Shown: in pieces, positions 36,018 to 46,700 of the stretch
Layout: every line of letters begins with the position of its first letter
Position numbering within the stretch: position 1 is the first letter of the stretch
Source: Synechococcus sp. WH 8101
Lineage (GTDB): Bacteria; Cyanobacteriota; Cyanobacteriia; PCC-6307; Cyanobiaceae
DNA: 64,000 nucleotides
NCBI RefSeq assembly: GCF_004209775.1
Contig: NZ_CP035914.1
Span: forward strand, 2,232,001-2,296,000
Reading direction: 5' to 3'
The notes under the pieces: model-generated
The model's database searches: none
What the model saw: only the letters and a program-made list of their open reading frames with translations
Told to the model about the DNA's origin: nothing
Made by a program: the position numbers and the translations under genes

Positions 36018-36719
36018 ACTCCATCTTCGTTCACTATAGCCGAATCAACATTATTTTTCAGAGCTAGCACTGATTCCGCTCGCAGTGCACTTTGGAAAAC
36101 TGATGGGACCGAAGAAGGAACAACCATTGTCGAGGACAGCAACACAAGCTCCGACTTCACCGATGTCAGCAATCTAGAGGCAGTTGGGACTAGGCTTTTC
36201 TTTAACTCTTGGAATGCAGACGTTAATCGCGATCAACTATACATTTTAGAGAATCCCGCAGCCGTGACCAAGGGCTTCTCAGGCTTCGATGATGAAGACT
36301 CCACCATTACTGGAACGCTTAAAGCCACCGATCTAGAGGGTCTGACCGATGGCACCGTTTTCTCGATTGCCTCTGCCGACACTCCAGTCAACGGCACCAC
36401 GTCCATCGATCCCGCAACCGGCGCTTGGACCTACACGCCAAATGACAACTTCAATGGCAAAGATTCTTTCACAGTCACCATCACTGATAACCTCGGCGGA
36501 ATAACAATCCAAGTCATATCATTAAAAATTTATCCCATTGACGATGCTCCCGTCGTCTCTGGCTCTTTCACTGGCTCCGTCACAGAAGAATCCGGCACCA
36601 ATACCGCCACTGGAAGTCTCTCCATCGCCGATGTCGATGGTGGTGATTCGCCTTCCTTCGCGGATGTTCCCGCTACCCCTGGCAACAACGGCTATGGATC
36701 CTTCGCTCTAAATAAATGA
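36018..36719 (+). pseudogene. ELWxxDGT/VCBS-type protein, in-frame continuation after the stop
   Basis: Continues the same frame as the upstream fragment. First comes an eighth ELW repeat (SALWKTDGT) and EAVGTRLFF. Next is a cadherin/VCBS-like domain (STITGTLKATDLEGLTDGTV, then GAWTYTPNDNFNGKDSFTVT) and the opening of a second VCBS unit (GSFTGSVTEESGTNTATGSL ... NNGYGSFALNK). That unit is cut short by TGA at 36717. An ORF could restart at 36264 or elsewhere, but the repeat register shows it belongs to the upstream gene. Translation without readthrough or restart is unlikely. Confidence 0.72.
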
Positions 36720-39169
36720 CAATACTTACTTCCACTGACGCAACTTCTCTGAAAAAATCGCAAGGATCAAGCGTAGTCATCCCCAATAATTATACTTCAA
36801 TTGATACAAGGGCGTTTCTAAACAAGAATTTAAAAAGTGTCACCATCCCCGACAGCATCACATCTATTGGCTACGAAGCTTTTAGAAATAGTGGTTTAAA
36901 AAGCGTCACAATCGGCAATGGCGTTACATCTATTGACAAACGTGCGTTTTACGGTAACCAGCTAACGAGTGTCACTATCCCCAATGGCGTCAAATTTCCT
37001 GGCGGCAATCCATTTGATAATAGGGTCAGCATAATTTACCAGGTAGTTAATAGCGGCAACGGCACTGCTGGTGCCATCACAGGTGATCCTGACGGCAATG
37101 GCACTGTCACTGCCTACCAGTGGTACAAAAACAACAACGCCATCACAGGAGGGACCAACTCCACCTATACCGTTCCAGATGATGGTGCTGGCACTTACAA
37201 GGTCGCCATCACCTACACCGATGGACAGGGGTTCATAGCAACCGTTGATTCCGCAAACCAGGTCGTCACTGCGCTCAGCAACGGCAACGGCACTGCTGGT
37301 GCCATCACTTCTTCTAATGCAGGCGTCTTTCAAGAAGGCGTCACCCTCACTGCTGGTGCCATCACAGGTGATCCTGACGGCAATGGCACTGTCACTGCCT
37401 ACCAGTGGTACAAAAACAACAACGCCATCACAGGAGGGACCAACTCCACCTATACCGTTCCAGATGATGGTGCTGGCACTTACAAGGTCGCCATCACCTA
37501 CACCGATGGACAGGGGTTCATAGCAACCGTTGATTCCGCAAACCAGGTCGTCACTGCGCTCAGCAACGGCAACGGCACTGCTGGTGCCATCAATGGCGCT
37601 GAGGATGTCGACTTTGTCTCAAACAGCTCACCATCAGTAGCATTGACTACCGAAAGCACGACGAACGCTGAGGTTGAGCAACCCATTGTGGTGTCGCTCC
37701 CAGACGGAGTGGCCAAGCTCGCAGTAAGAGTCGCGACGGAAGCCATTGTGATGCCAGAAGAGTTTGCAGAAAAAGTTGTGGATCTGGGCGTGCAAACTCC
37801 CGTCTATTCGATTGATTTCGAGATCCCCCTTCCTTCCGTATTTCGATACAATCCCCTAACCAAATCCTTCCAACGCACCAAACGCACCAAAGCCAATCTC
37901 CCCCTCGCGCCCCTGCTAGGCGACCTTTCGCTGTCTGATGGTTTAGGGCGACGCATCAAGAGCCGCCGACCTGTGTATTTCGGCATCGACGGTGCCGGCG
38001 TGATCTCCGACCTCTCCTACGACCCGCTTCGCAATGCAGGCGCCCGCTTTTATGATACCGATGACGATAATAGCGCCGACTTTCTTTCTCTCGGCCTCGT
38101 TGATGGCGGCTTCGGAGACAAAGACGGCATCGTCAATGGGGTGATCGTGGATCCCTCCATGCCAGGCATCGTGGACCTCACGCCATCCATCACCGAACAG
38201 ACCAATCGTTTTCTCAAAGTTGGCGATCCGAGCAATACCGCACCAGCCGCGCTGGCACTTCAAGCGTCACTCACAACTCGCAGCAGACAGGCCACCACCG
38301 TTGGTTATGTCATCCTCAATGAAGGCGAAGACCCGTCCATCGTAGGAGACATCAACACGTTCAAAGAGCGTGCCAGAACTCTCTTCAGCAGCCTCAAATC
38401 CAACGATGTCGTTCTTAACGACTCCATGCGCTTCGAAAGAGAGTTTCTGCTCCGCAATGGCCAGAGCGTACGCTTCTTTGCCATCACTGACCACAGCCTT
38501 AGCGAGCTCACCAGTTTGGAGGATGCACGCTTCTCCTTTCTTGAGGCTGAAGTTGATGCCATCACTGGAACAGCCTCCATCGGTGGCGGAGGTGGATACA
38601 ACAACAGCATCGCCTTTTCCCTATCGCTCCTGGAAGGTGATCAGAGCCTCAGCGCTCTGATCGCCCAGGAGCAAACTGTGGCTCCCCTGCTCGATTTCAC
38701 CGCATTCAGCGAAACCGACACAATCACCGGAGCCATCGTTCAAGCCCGCGAAGCAGAAGAAGACACCATCACCGGCTTTTACCGGGTGCTCGACATCGAT
38801 GGCAGTGTGCTTTCTGCTGATGGGACACTGCTCACACCGGGAGATGCCGGGTACGCCGCCGCGGCCCTGCGCGACGCCAATCAGGTCGCGACATTTAGCA
38901 ACCTCTCCGTTGCCGATGGTCAATCGACATCGACAGACTTCAGCTTGCAAGACAGCGGCACGTTCGCGCCCTTTGCCCAAGTGAACGGCCACACCTTCTT
39001 TGCCTTCTCTGAAGCCAATGCCGATGGCCTCTCCCACTTCCGCTCGCTCGGCACCAATCTCTTTGGCCTGGAAGACCAACTCGGCGGTGGTGATCTTGAT
39101 TTCGATGATCACATCATCGGCTTCAACATCTCCGGGTTGACCCGCAGCGATCAAGCCGCCGTGGCCTGA
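36716..39169 (+). CDS. BspA-type LRR / Ig-like / DUF4114 secreted repeat protein
   Basis: 817 residues. N-terminal leucine-rich repeats of BspA (LRR_5) type: NLKSVTIPDSITSIGYEAF, GLKSVTIGNGVTSIDKRAF, QLTSVTIPNGV (about 35-95). Then two identical Ig-like units (AYQWYKNNNAITGGTNSTYT ... VAITYTDGQGF). A long central part of unknown fold follows (about 300-740), and a C-terminal DUF4114 module (FRSLGTNLFGLEDQLGGGDL, then DFDDHIIGFNISG). No Sec signal; DUF4114 proteins of this kind are usually surface or type I-secreted (inference). TAA lies directly before ATG 36716 and the upstream TGA overlaps it (ATGA), so the start is fixed. Confidence 0.8.
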   Translation: MTILTSTDATSLKKSQGSSVVIPNNYTSIDTRAFLNKNLKSVTIPDSITSIGYEAFRNSGLKSVTIGNGVTSIDKRAFYGNQLTSVTIPNGVKFPGGNPFDNRVSIIYQVVNSGNGTAGAITGDPDGNGTVTAYQWYKNNNAITGGTNSTYTVPDDGAGTYKVAITYTDGQGFIATVDSANQVVTALSNGNGTAGAITSSNAGVFQEGVTLTAGAITGDPDGNGTVTAYQWYKNNNAITGGTNSTYTVPDDGAGTYKVAITYTDGQGFIATVDSANQVVTALSNGNGTAGAINGAEDVDFVSNSSPSVALTTESTTNAEVEQPIVVSLPDGVAKLAVRVATEAIVMPEEFAEKVVDLGVQTPVYSIDFEIPLPSVFRYNPLTKSFQRTKRTKANLPLAPLLGDLSLSDGLGRRIKSRRPVYFGIDGAGVISDLSYDPLRNAGARFYDTDDDNSADFLSLGLVDGGFGDKDGIVNGVIVDPSMPGIVDLTPSITEQTNRFLKVGDPSNTAPAALALQASLTTRSRQATTVGYVILNEGEDPSIVGDINTFKERARTLFSSLKSNDVVLNDSMRFEREFLLRNGQSVRFFAITDHSLSELTSLEDARFSFLEAEVDAITGTASIGGGGGYNNSIAFSLSLLEGDQSLSALIAQEQTVAPLLDFTAFSETDTITGAIVQAREAEEDTITGFYRVLDIDGSVLSADGTLLTPGDAGYAAAALRDANQVATFSNLSVADGQSTSTDFSLQDSGTFAPFAQVNGHTFFAFSEANADGLSHFRSLGTNLFGLEDQLGGGDLDFDDHIIGFNISGLTRSDQAAVA
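37063..37592 (+). repeat. Two exact 245-bp direct repeats, period 285 bp
   Basis: 37063-37307 and 37348-37592 read identically base for base, separated by 40 bases, inside the LRR/Ig-like gene. Each encodes one Ig-like unit (period 95 residues). The 17-mer CACTGCTGGTGCCATCA occurs at both ends of each copy, giving obvious sites for unequal crossing-over. Identity of the copies implies recent duplication or gene conversion. Confidence 0.97.
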
Positions 39170-39219
39170 GCGATCCACGCGCGGCTTCGGGATACTGCAT
39201 CAACGCCCCTCCCGTTGCC

Positions 39220-41040
39220 TTGAACGTTCTCCAGCGCGCCAGCCAGCACGCCCAGCGTGGCGAATGGGCCCAGGCGGAGGCGCTCTGCCGTGAGGTGCTC
39301 GCCAGCGGTGCCGACACCGCCGCGGCCCTGGCCCTGCTCGGCGCCATCCAACACGCCAGCGGGCGCCACCAAGAGGCGATCACCAGCCTGCAACAAGCGC
39401 TGCAGCTGAACCCTGGCAACGCCCTCGCCCTGGGCAACCTTGGCGCCGCCCAGCAGGAGCTGGGCCGTACCGACGCGGCGATCCACTCCTTGCAGCAGGC
39501 CTTAAAGCTCCGGCCCGATTTCGCGATCGCCCTCACCAACCTCGGCTTCTGCCTGCAAAGCCGCGGCGATCACGAGGCGGCGATTCCCTGCTTCGCGCGC
39601 AGCCTCCGGCTCCGGCCCGGCAATCTCCGGGTGCTGCAAGGGCTGGGTTGGTCTCAGCTGCAGGCCGGCCATCCCGATGCCGCGATCGACACGCTGCAGC
39701 AGGTGCTCGCCCAGGCGCCAGAAGCAACCGACATCCGGCTGGTCCTCGCCAGCGCCCAGCGGGAAGCCCGGCACATCCAGGCCGCCGATCAGAACTTCTA
39801 CCGCTGCGCCACAGAGCCCCATGCATCGGCCGCGGTGGTGGCAGCAAGCCTGGAGCATTTCACCGTGACGCGCCAATCCAACACCTTGGAGCAGCTGCTC
39901 AACAGCAGAGCTCAGGGCGTCAACGATCCAGTCGCGCAGGTGTATGCAGCAGCCCTGGCCCTGCAACGCCAGCAGTTCTCCGACGCCCGAGCCCTCAGCG
40001 AACGGCTCAACAGCGACGCGATCACCGCCCTGCCGCCCACCGCCCGGATCCGCCACTGGAACACTCGCGCCTGGCTGGACGATCACAGCGGCCACGTCGA
40101 TGCCGCCATGGAGGCGTTCCTGGCGGCCCAGCAGGATCCGGCCTACGCGCCTCTCGATCCGGAAGCCCAACCCCGGCGCATCGCCGCCTACCGCCAGCTC
40201 GCCGAGCAACTCGCCCAGCGTCGCCTCGCCCCAGGCCAAGCCGCAGCCGCCGTGGATCCGGGCCGGGAGACTCAGCGCCGGCCACCGGTGTTTCTGATGG
40301 GCTTCCCCCGCTCCGGCACCACCCTGCTCGACACCATCCTGCGCTCCCATCCCGCCATCGATGTGGCGGAGGAGAAGCCGGGGATCGCCGCTCTGGAAAT
40401 CCACCTGCAGGAGACACGGGGTTGGTCGATCGACCAATTCGCCCGCCTGGACCACCACGACGTGCAGGAACTGCAGCAGCTCTATTGGCAATGCATGGCC
40501 CCCTTCTGGGACACCTCACGGCCGGTGCTAATCGACAAACTGCCGCTGCACATCTGCGCCGTGCCCCTGATCCAGGCCGTGTTCCCCGACGCCACCTTTC
40601 TGCTGGCGATCCGCAACCCGCGCGACACGGTGCTCTCCTGCCTGCAACAGACCTTCGCCGCCAACGACGCCATGCTGCACCTGCGCTCCCTTCCCGAGGC
40701 GGCCCGCTTCTACGACCTGGTGATGGCGTCCTGGCTGCACGTGCAACGTCAACTCGATCCGGCGGTGCAGGTGATCCGCTACGAGGATCTGATCGCCGAC
40801 CTAGCAGCGACGATCCAACCCGTTCTCGACCGCCTCAACCTGCCCTGGGACGAGCGGCTGCTCGCCTTTCAACGCACCGCCAGAGAACGGGACCTGATCA
40901 ACACCCCATCCGCTGCCCAGGTGGTGCAACCGCTCTACAGCAGCGCCATCAATAAATGGCGTCGTTACCGCCATCACTTGGAACCCTGTGACCGCTTCCT
41001 CGCCGCCTGGCTCGATCACTGGGGTTATGGGTTTGAATGA
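39220..41040 (+). CDS. TPR-repeat sulfotransferase
   Basis: 606 residues from TTG 39220. The first 300 hold about eight TPR helices pairs (NALALGNLGAAQQELGRTDA; PDFAIALTNLGFCLQSRGDH; and more). The C-terminal half is a PAPS-dependent sulfotransferase: 5'-phosphosulfate loop FLMGFPRSGTTLLDTIL (about 350-367), 3'-phosphate site LAIRNPRDTVLSCL (about 462-475) and RYEDLIAD. This TPR-sulfotransferase class resembles protein-tyrosine or glycan sulfotransferases; acceptor unknown. 50 bases after the DUF4114 gene; its stop overlaps the next gene (ATGA). High GC like the core genome. Confidence 0.88.
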   Translation: MNVLQRASQHAQRGEWAQAEALCREVLASGADTAAALALLGAIQHASGRHQEAITSLQQALQLNPGNALALGNLGAAQQELGRTDAAIHSLQQALKLRPDFAIALTNLGFCLQSRGDHEAAIPCFARSLRLRPGNLRVLQGLGWSQLQAGHPDAAIDTLQQVLAQAPEATDIRLVLASAQREARHIQAADQNFYRCATEPHASAAVVAASLEHFTVTRQSNTLEQLLNSRAQGVNDPVAQVYAAALALQRQQFSDARALSERLNSDAITALPPTARIRHWNTRAWLDDHSGHVDAAMEAFLAAQQDPAYAPLDPEAQPRRIAAYRQLAEQLAQRRLAPGQAAAAVDPGRETQRRPPVFLMGFPRSGTTLLDTILRSHPAIDVAEEKPGIAALEIHLQETRGWSIDQFARLDHHDVQELQQLYWQCMAPFWDTSRPVLIDKLPLHICAVPLIQAVFPDATFLLAIRNPRDTVLSCLQQTFAANDAMLHLRSLPEAARFYDLVMASWLHVQRQLDPAVQVIRYEDLIADLAATIQPVLDRLNLPWDERLLAFQRTARERDLINTPSAAQVVQPLYSSAINKWRRYRHHLEPCDRFLAAWLDHWGYGFE

Positions 41041-41468
41041 GGCGGATTGCAAAACACCCGTTGCAGCTGCGCGCGCCATCCCTGCTGATCGGCCTGTTGC
41101 TGGTCGCCCCCCAGGCGCTGGCGGCGATGGAGCTGGTGAACGTGGAGTATGTGCCGTTTCCCAGCAAAGACGAACTACGCACCATTCAGCTGAAGGCCTT
41201 CGACTGCTCCAGAGAGAACACCGCTGAGCCCTGCGAACGCACCCGCGCCCTCGCCGATCCACTGATGGATCACCCCCGCCTTCCCGCCGCCTGCAAAGAC
41301 GCGGTGTGGGAGCTGCTCCAGGTCGCCAAACCGGCAGCGAGCAACAGCTTTCAACGACGCGATGCGATCGACAAGCCGGCCCGCCGGCTCACCGTGGTTT
41401 GCGCTGATCCAGTGAAGCCGAAACCTTCAGCACCGAAGCCCGGCAGCCTCAATCCCAGTCAAACGTGA
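41037..41468 (+). CDS. Small secreted cysteine-containing protein
   Basis: 143 residues. Sec signal peptide (SLLIGLLLVAPQALA, cleavage before AMELVNV). The mature part has four cysteines (FDCSREN, EPCERT, AACKDA, VVCADP), suitable for two disulfides, and a Pro/Lys/Ser tail. No family recognised. ATG overlaps the sulfotransferase TGA (41037-41040), so production is coupled. Ends with a 20-base antisense overlap with the next gene. Confidence 0.7.
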   Translation: MRRIAKHPLQLRAPSLLIGLLLVAPQALAAMELVNVEYVPFPSKDELRTIQLKAFDCSRENTAEPCERTRALADPLMDHPRLPAACKDAVWELLQVAKPAASNSFQRRDAIDKPARRLTVVCADPVKPKPSAPKPGSLNPSQT

Positions 41469-41688
41469 AGCGCTGACCGGGCATCAGCCGAGTCACTTCC
41501 GCCTGGATCTCCGCCATCAGCTGCGTGCTGATCAGGGGATGGTTCTTGATCTCGCGCACCAACTCCTGCACATCCTCGGGCGTGAGGCCATGGCTCGACA
41601 CCATCGCGTCGAGGCGCTGCTTGACGCTCTGCAGCACCAGCAGCTGCTCGTCGCTCAAGGGAGCCGCGTTGGGATGGTCGATCTTCAT
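41449..41688 (-). CDS. Small helical hypothetical protein
   Basis: 79 residues from ATG 41688: MKIDHPNAAPLSDEQLLVLQ, SVKQRLDAMVSSHGLTPEDV, QELVREIKNHPLISTQLMAE and an Asp-ended tail. Predicted all-alpha and soluble. No domain recognised. The frame is open to 41748, but ATG 41688 gives a compact protein. Divergent from pgm. Confidence 0.65.
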   Translation of the reverse strand: MKIDHPNAAPLSDEQLLVLQSVKQRLDAMVSSHGLTPEDVQELVREIKNHPLISTQLMAEIQAEVTRLMPGQRFTFDWD

Positions 41689-41773
41689 GGCGTGGGGAGC
41701 GGGCCTGCCACCGGCAAGGTAGCTACGACAACTGGTTGCGCCCAACACGACCCCAGCGCCGGATCATGTTTAG

Positions 41774-43459
<1,686 letters not shown>

Positions 43460-43478
43460 ACAGCTTGATCAAGCAGGG

Positions 43479-43745
43479 TCAGCGGCGGTGGGGGCGGCGC
43501 CTGGAGCGGTGATACTCCGCTTCCGGGCTCCCTTCCTGGAGCTGCCGCATGCTTTCAATCGCAGCACCGAACAGAGCAGCTGAGGCCACCACCACCCCAT
43601 AGAGGTACCGCACCCGGCCGGGGGAGAGATCGGCGGGGGTGTTGCGCAGGAATGCATCGAGAAACAACGCCAACACAACACCGATTGCCGCTCCGATCAG
43701 AGCGGCCCAGAGCACCTTGAAGCCTTGAAATGCAGCCGGTTTCAT
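43479..43745 (-). CDS. Small membrane protein, tail of the RND operon
   Basis: 88 residues with two hydrophobic helices (VLWALIGAAIGVVLALFL-like segment about 11-32; YLYGVVVASAALFGAAIES, about 48-66) and a basic tail RSRRRPHRR. Its ATG overlaps the RND permease stop (ATGA, 43742-43745). No family recognised; coupling suggests an accessory role to the pump, which is inference. Confidence 0.65.
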   Translation of the reverse strand: MKPAAFQGFKVLWAALIGAAIGVVLALFLDAFLRNTPADLSPGRVRYLYGVVVASAALFGAAIESMRQLQEGSPEAEYHRSRRRPHRR

Positions 43746-46700
43746 GACGGTTGCTCCTCAGCTGCAGCGCTGTCGGTGGGGAGCAACGTCTTCACCACCA
43801 CGTAGAAGACCGGCACCACAAACAACGAGAGCACCGTGGCCACCAACAGGCCGCCAAACACCACCGCCCCCAGAGACGTTTGACTGCGGGCGCCTGCCCC
43901 ACTGGCAAACACCAAGGGAAGAAAGCCAAACAGCGAGGAGATCGCCGTCATCAGGATCGGGCGCAAGCGGGAGCTCGCAGCAAACCTTGCCGCTTCCAGC
44001 GCCGAGGCACCGGCGAGCATGCGTTGGTTGGCCAGATCCACGATCAGGATGCCGTTGCCTGCCGCCAGGCCGATCAACATCACCAGCCCCACCTGGGCAT
44101 ACACATTGAGCACTTCGCCGCGCAAGGCCAGAAAAATCAGGGCACCGAGCATGGCCGTCGGCACGGTCATCAGGATGATCAACGGATCGGAATAGCTCTC
44201 GTACTGGGCCGCGAGCACGAGATACACCGCCAACACACCGAGGGCGAAGATCACCACCGCCAGAGCCCCGGCCTTGACCTCCTCCCGGGAAATGCCGGTC
44301 CAATCGAAGCTCAAGCCCTGGGGATCCAGCCGGGCGAAGATGGCCTTCATGGCATTGATCGCCTGACCAGAACTCTTGCCCGGCGCCGGAGTGCCCTCGA
44401 TCTTGATCGAGCGATAGAGATTGAAGCGGGGCACCACCGTGGGACCCACCGTTTCCTTCACCGTGAAGAATTCGGAGAGGGGAATCTGATCACCCTGCTG
44501 ATCTTTCACATACAGAGCCGTGAGCTTGTCGGGCGTGGCCCGGCTTTCCGCGCCGGCCTGCACGTACACGCGTCGCACCTTGCCCTCCTGGAAGGTGTCG
44601 TTCACATACAGACCACCAAAATTGACGCTGAAGGTCTGCATGGCGGCGCCGAAATCAACGCCGAGAGCCGCCATCCGATCCCGGTCCACATCGATGGCGA
44701 TCTGGGGTGACTCGGGCGCAAACAGGGTGTAAACCCGATCCAGATCCGGATCACTGTTGCCCGCCTGGATCAACTGGCCGGCTGTGCCAAAGAACTCGCC
44801 GAGGTTGTAGGCACCACCGCTCTGGTCGAGCAGCTGAAACTCAAAGCCGCCGCCGGTGCCGTAGCCGGGAATCGCCGGCGGTTCCACCACAAACACCCGG
44901 GCGCCATCAATGGCTGCAGCCAACTTGCGATTCAAGCGCTCAACAATCGCCGCCACGTTCTGATCCCGCTCGCGGCGATCCGACCAATTCTTGGTGCCGA
45001 AGAAAAACAGCCCTTTGTTGGGGCTGTTGCCATCGAGGCTGGCGCCGCTGAACACGGAGGCGGCGGTGATGTCCTTCTCCGTGCGCAACACAGCAGCAAC
45101 CTGATCATTGATCGCCTCGGTCACCTGGGTGGACACACCCTCCGGCGCCTGCACCACACCGATGGCATAGCCCTGGTCTTCGATCGGCACGAAGCCACCG
45201 GGAATGATGCGGAAGGCCACAGCGGTGCAGAGGATGCCGGCAGCGAGCAGGCTCATCACCAGACGGCGCCGGCTCAGGGCCCAGCCCAGGGCAGCGGCAT
45301 AGCGACGCTCCATCACCGCGTAGAGACGGTTGAAGTTGGCGAAAATCACCGGGGTGAACCAGCCGAGGCTGAGGCCGAGGGCAGGGAAGAACAGCACCGG
45401 GAACCAACGACTCACCCCCACCAGCGCCAGGCCGCTGATGGCACCACCGAGCGTGAAGGGAAGCGCACAGGGGCGGTCGATCAGGCGGGCGAGCACCAGA
45501 CCCACCAGAGCACCCACCACGGTGGGCACCAACACCATGGCCGCACCGCCCCCCACCACCAGCAGTCCATACACAAAACCGATCAGCGTGCCGGCGATGG
45601 CGTAAGCCCGACGCCCGGGATCCTTCGACTCCCGCGCCAGCAGCAGGGCGGAGAGCATCGGCGAGAAGGTGAGGGCATTGAATGTGGAAATGGCGATCGA
45701 AAAGATCACCGTGGCTGCAAATTGCTTGTAAATCGTGCCGGTGGCGCCGGGGAAAAACAGCACGGGCAGAAACACGGCGAATTTCACGAGCGATGTGGCA
45801 ATCACAGCGGAGAACAGTTCATCCATCGTCGCTTTGGCCGCCTCCAGGGCGGAGAGGCCTTCCGCGCGTTTCGACGAGGTGTCTTCAATCACGGTGATGG
45901 CGTCATCCACCACCAAGCCGGTGGCAAGCACCAGCCCGAACAGGGTGAGTTGATTCAGAGAGAAGCCGAAGGCCAGCACCAGGCCGAAGGTGCCGATCAG
46001 TGCCACCGGAATCGCGATTCCCGGCACCAGAGTGGCCTTCCAGTTCTGCAGGAACAGGAACAAAATAAGAACCACAAGAACCACGGCATCCCGAAGGGAA
46101 TTCACCACCCCCTGAATCGAGGCGCTAATGAAATCGGTGTTGTCGTAGATCTTTTCCATCTTTAGGCCCACGGGCATGGTGGCTTCAAAGTCAGCCAACA
46201 CCTGCTTCACCCCATCCGACACCTCAAGGGCGTTACTCCCCGAGAGCTGATACACAGCCAGCCCCACCGAGGGCACACCCTGAAGGTCGGTGGCGCTCAC
46301 GGCATACGATTCACCGCCCAGTTGCACCGCGCCCACGTCGCGCAAACGCACCAGACCGCCGTCCTCGACGGTGCGCACAATCATGGCTTCGAATTCCTCC
46401 ACGCTGCGCAGCCGGCCCTGCAGCTGCACGGTGAAGGTGAACTCCTGACCCTGCGGTGAGGGTTCACCACCCACCTGACCGGCAGGCACCAGACGATTCT
46501 GGCTGCTCACCTGATTCACCACCTCGGAGGAGGTGAGACCGAAAGCGGTGAGCTTGTCGGGGTCGAGCCAGAGGCGGAAGGCGAGCTTGCGATTGCCGAA
46601 ATAGGTGAGATCACCCACCCCTTTGACCCGCTTGATCGCATCGGTGAGGTTGAGATCGAGCAGACCGCTGATCGTTTCCGCGCTGTAAAAAATCTTGTCT

